Source: Strigomonas culicis
Lineage: Eukaryota; Euglenozoa; Kinetoplastea; Trypanosomatida; Trypanosomatidae
Length of the DNA stretch: 27,663 nucleotides
Direction of reading: 5' to 3'
Assembly (NCBI GenBank): GCA_000482145.1
Contig: AUXH01000214.1
Location: 1-27,663 of the forward strand
Position 1 is the first letter of the stretch; each line of letters begins with the position of its first letter. A program made the position numbers and the translations under genes. Positions 25,205 to 27,663 of this stretch are shown piece after piece. The notes under the pieces are model-generated. The model did no database searches. It saw only the letters and a list, made by a program, of their open reading frames with translations, and had not been told where the DNA came from.

Positions 25205-26158
25205 TCACAGGTATTCCTCCAACTGACACAGGTCCACAATCTTCCGCGCCACAGCGTCCTCCTCGTTTGTAAAGGGTAACACTTCCGCGTCCGGCAAGGC
25301 TGCTTTCAGCGCGCGCACCCCGTTCTTCACAATGTAAGGATGTCCAGCCTCCCGCAGCATGTGCAGGTCATTGAGCCCGTCGCCAAAGGCAGCCACGTTG
25401 GCCCGCTCGACGCGCGCGTCGCCGTCCTGGCACAGGTGGTCGTTGATGTATGCGAGCACCTCCGCCACCGCCGTGCTCTTGGTGACGTTGGCGGGCGCCA
25501 CATCCAGCAGGAAGGGGTACGAGAAGCAGTGCACCACCTGCGCGTCCGTGGCGCCGTCGGTGGCGAGCGTCTGGCGGAGCTGAGCCTCCACCTGCAGCAG
25601 CTCCTGGTTGGGGCCGCGAAAAAACAGCTGCGGCACATCGTTCAACTCCGCTTCTGGGAAGTGGTCCGCCAGCCCCGCAACTTCCTCAGGCTGAAACTCG
25701 GCCGGGTAGGCGCGCCCGAGGCCCTCGATGCGATTGTCCGTGTACCACTTGGGCCCCTTGAAGATATTGGTAGCCACCTCCTTCGGGTTGAAGGCAAGCC
25801 CGGCCTCGACCGCCTGCACTACCCGCAGCAGCTGCCGCACGACCGACGGCGGCAAAAAGTGCTGCTGGATGGGCTCGCGCGCGCGGTTGTAGACGAGGGC
25901 CCCGTTGTTGGCGATCACAAAGTCCGCCTGCAGGTGCGACGCCTCCAACGTGTATTGCACATGCTCATAAGGTCGCCCGGTCGCGACGATGAAGTACACC
26001 TTGTGCTGCTCCTTCGGCTGACCGCTCTCTGCCGGGTGATGGTGGAGGTGGTGGAGTGTGTTCAGCACCTTCGCCGTGTACTCGGAGGCTAAGTGGGTGT
26101 GATTGAAGAGGGTGCCGTCCAAGTCTGCGAAGATAGCGCGGATGGGGGGTTTTGACAT
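25205..26158 (-). CDS. Compact Cof-type HAD-IIB hydrolase, diverged (317 aa)
   Basis: Motif I ADLDGTLF gives D12 and D14, motif II VATGRPYEHVQ gives T60, motif III is K227 in NVTKSTAV, and motif IV AAFGDGLNDLHML gives D260 and D264. It is the most diverged compact copy. A His-rich stretch (LHHLHHHP, 35-42) follows motif I. The cap strand is IANNGALVYNR instead of TSNGARIHDR. Motif III has KST for the usual KGK, and there is an acidic insertion (about 243-251) before motif IV. Unlike its neighbours it has no clear pyrimidine tract close to the ATG; the nearest good acceptor is about 226 nt up. It may have its own substrate range. No sorting signal is visible. Confidence 0.88.
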   Translation of the reverse strand: MSKPPIRAIFADLDGTLFNHTHLASEYTAKVLNTLHHLHHHPAESGQPKEQHKVYFIVATGRPYEHVQYTLEASHLQADFVIANNGALVYNRAREPIQQHFLPPSVVRQLLRVVQAVEAGLAFNPKEVATNIFKGPKWYTDNRIEGLGRAYPAEFQPEEVAGLADHFPEAELNDVPQLFFRGPNQELLQVEAQLRQTLATDGATDAQVVHCFSYPFLLDVAPANVTKSTAVAEVLAYINDHLCQDGDARVERANVAAFGDGLNDLHMLREAGHPYIVKNGVRALKAALPDAEVLPFTNEEDAVARKIVDLCQLEEYL

Positions 26159-26474
26159 GAGAAGACAAAGCTCCGTAGCGCACAGAGTTTCTTTTCTTCT
26201 TTTTTCTTGTTCCTCCTTAGTTTTCTCTCTTATCGTGTTTTTTTTTTTGAGAAGTATGGTGAGAACGAAATTGCAGTTGATATGTCATCATGCTCTTTTG
26301 AACCGCGCATATTTCCATCGGCAATGTTGTCAGGGAGATTCTGTATACTCAAGGAGAACATCATCTATACTCGTGTTAGTTGACTTGATAGTTGGACAAA
26401 AAACAAACAAACAAAAATTGTGTATAAAAGGGAAATACTATAATGTGAAGTGTATACCCTTTCCCATACTCGGC
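26159..26474. other. Spacer between HAD genes at 25205 and 26475
   Basis: AT-rich. The plus strand carries a strong pyrimidine tract ending in CCTTAG (26188-26220) with no plus-strand gene after it. A minus-strand acceptor candidate lies at 26384-26437. Confidence 0.6.
26384..26437 (-). promoter_or_regulatory. Possible trans-splice acceptor for the HAD gene at 25205
   Basis: A T-rich minus-strand tract (complement of about 26398-26437) is followed by CTATCAAG, with AG at 26385-26384. It implies a 5' UTR of about 225 nt, the longest in the window, so it is less sure than the others. Confidence 0.4.
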
Positions 26475-27509
26475 TTACGCACGCTCCGATAGATCGAACA
26501 GCTCGCGTATCTTGCGACATACACTGTCGTCCGCGTTGTTGCCTATGACCTCCAGCTGATTCTGGAAGGGCGCCTGCGCCGTCTCCTGCTTGAGCTTCGG
26601 ATTTGCATTCGCCATCACGAACCCCCTCCCCACGTTCACCAACATGCTCTTGTCGTTTAAATCGTCACCAAACGCAATCGACTGCCGCATGCAGGCCTCC
26701 ACCTTTTGCCGCACCGCCTCTTCCTTGTCGCCCTCGTTGCCGAGCTCCTTCCGCGCCATGTGGGCGAAGATGCTGCGCAGCCCGTGCGTCTTGTCCACCC
26801 CCTTTGCCTGTATATCCACGCAGTAGGAGGCGGAGATGTTGACGGTGAGCTCGTCCTTGTAGCGCTCCTGCAGGTACGCCTCGAGCCGCTCCAGCAGCGG
26901 GCGGTCCCAGCACGTGTAGAAGAACTTGACGACGCCGGAGAAATCCCCATCACGGATGGTGCCGCCCGCGCCGCCTGCCGGAGCGGCCACCAACTTGGGG
27001 GTGTCCGGCACGACCTGGAAGGTCAGCCTGCTCTCCTGGTGAAAGGCCAGCACCTCCTCCCAGTTGTGGCGGCAGAACCACACGTCGTTCTGATTGCAGT
27101 TGCAGTTGATGCGCGTCTCGTTCTTGGGGACCACCTCGTTGTACAGTTCGTACGCGATGGCGGGGTCGATTGTGCGCTGATAGACGAGCTCGTTTGTGAG
27201 CGCGTCGCGGCCGACCGCACCGTTGGAGGTCACCATGTACATGGGCGCCTGCGTCCCACCGCTCGCGTCGGGGTGCTCCTTGAAGTAGGCCTGCAGGTTT
27301 TCGTTCACGATGTGAACGTCCGCGTTCATGCGCCCGGTGGCGAAGATAAAGGGGACCGCCTTCTGCTGCGTGAGCAGCCGCAGCGTGTCCTTCGCGTAGG
27401 CGGAGAGCTGGTGCTTGGGCGACAGCAGCGTGCCGTCCATGTCGGAGGCCACGTAGCGGAAGGCGGTGGCTGCCTTTTGTTGCAGGAAGAGGGAATTGCG
27501 TCGGAGCAT
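26475..27509 (-). CDS. Cof-type HAD-IIB hydrolase with possible short presequence (344 aa)
   Basis: Predicted phosphatase. Motif I ASDMDGTLL gives D23 and D25, motif II IFATGRMNADV gives T58, motif III is K240 in GVDKTHGL, and motif IV IAFGDDLNDKSML gives D282 and D286. The metal loop reads GDDLND, with Asp in place of the usual Gly. The first 18 residues, MLRRNSLFLQQKAATAFR, are basic with no acid, similar to the short mitochondrial presequences of kinetoplastids. An insertion of about 25 residues between motifs III and IV (ARKELGNEGDKEEAVRQK) is Lys/Glu-rich and helical-looking. It groups with the genes at 14325 and 15852 by its ASDMDGTLL-type block and GRGFVMANANP tail. The ATG at 27509 is the first, 32 nt below a good acceptor. 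It is the most upstream gene of the cluster in this window. Confidence 0.88.
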   Translation of the reverse strand: MLRRNSLFLQQKAATAFRYVASDMDGTLLSPKHQLSAYAKDTLRLLTQQKAVPFIFATGRMNADVHIVNENLQAYFKEHPDASGGTQAPMYMVTSNGAVGRDALTNELVYQRTIDPAIAYELYNEVVPKNETRINCNCNQNDVWFCRHNWEEVLAFHQESRLTFQVVPDTPKLVAAPAGGAGGTIRDGDFSGVVKFFYTCWDRPLLERLEAYLQERYKDELTVNISASYCVDIQAKGVDKTHGLRSIFAHMARKELGNEGDKEEAVRQKVEACMRQSIAFGDDLNDKSMLVNVGRGFVMANANPKLKQETAQAPFQNQLEVIGNNADDSVCRKIRELFDLSERA

Positions 27510-27541
27510 CTGCTACAACTACTATCAACGGTATACCGATT

Positions 27542-27576
27542 CTATGCAGACAGTGTGAGGAGGAGAGCGTAGGGGA
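27542..27576 (-). promoter_or_regulatory. Trans-splice acceptor for the HAD gene at 26475
   Basis: A minus-strand pyrimidine-rich tract (complement of about 27556-27576) is followed by CTGCATAG, with AG at 27543-27542, about 32 nt before the ATG. Confidence 0.65.
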
Positions 27577-27597
27577 GCGATTGTGTAAAAGTTGTCT

Positions 27598-27599
<2 letters not shown>

Positions 27600-27641
<42 letters not shown>
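27600..27641. repeat. (AT)n microsatellite at window edge
   Basis: About twenty uninterrupted AT units, ending 22 bases from the end of the window. Confidence 0.97.
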
Positions 27642-27643
<2 letters not shown>

Positions 27644-27663
27644 TAGTAGTTAGTAGTAGGTAA

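Noticed and set aside
8237..27509. Glycosomal targeting of the HAD proteins
   Set aside because: None of the ten C-termini ends in an SKL-like tripeptide, and no N-terminal PTS2-like motif was seen.
469..27509. Bacterial origin or operon reading of the HAD genes (Cof family is common in bacteria)
   Set aside because: Spacers are 270-1000 bases with splice acceptors, no ribosome-binding sites are seen, and amastins and Pol kappa are eukaryotic.

Overview
The window looks like nuclear DNA from a trypanosomatid (kinetoplastid) protist. All 16 supportable genes are intronless and lie on the minus strand in one directional cluster, as in a polycistronic transcription unit. Coding sequence is GC-rich, and the spacers are AT-rich. 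Nearly every start codon is preceded on the minus strand by a polypyrimidine tract and an AG, as expected for spliced-leader trans-splicing. Two proteins carry the kinetoplastid-specific amastin signature. I cannot name the genus. The window begins in a (GA)n run and ends just after an (AT)n run, so it may be a whole contig bounded by simple repeats.

Layout in plus coordinates (transcription runs right to left). 469-7731: three divergent tandem copies of Y-family DNA polymerase kappa, all with intact catalytic acids. The first two have basic, mitochondrial-presequence-like N-termini. The third instead has basic nuclear-type signals, two PCNA-binding-like boxes and an acidic SUMO-interaction-like tail. 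8237-9370: a Cof/HAD-IIB phosphatase-like hydrolase. 10069-13790: two amastin-like four-helix membrane proteins with unusually long hydrophilic N-termini. 14325-27509: nine more HAD-IIB hydrolases in tandem. Seven of these (17779-26158) form a compact subfamily of about 297-317 residues. The others (14325, 15852 and 26475, plus the one at 8237) are longer and more diverged.

The cluster looks shaped by tandem duplication and gene conversion. Polymerase copies 1 and 3 share a 188-bp tract identical at every base although they differ on both sides. Two neighbouring HAD genes share an identical 130-bp tract. One HAD gene looks like a mosaic of two neighbours. All ten HAD proteins keep the DxDGT nucleophile motif, the motif II Ser/Thr, the motif III Lys and the GDxxND metal motif, so they are probably active; their substrates cannot be read from sequence. 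A functional link between the translesion polymerases, phosphatases and amastins is not shown. Shared transcription alone implies little in these organisms, because control is mostly post-transcriptional.

No tRNA, rRNA, transposon, CRISPR array or plus-strand gene could be supported.
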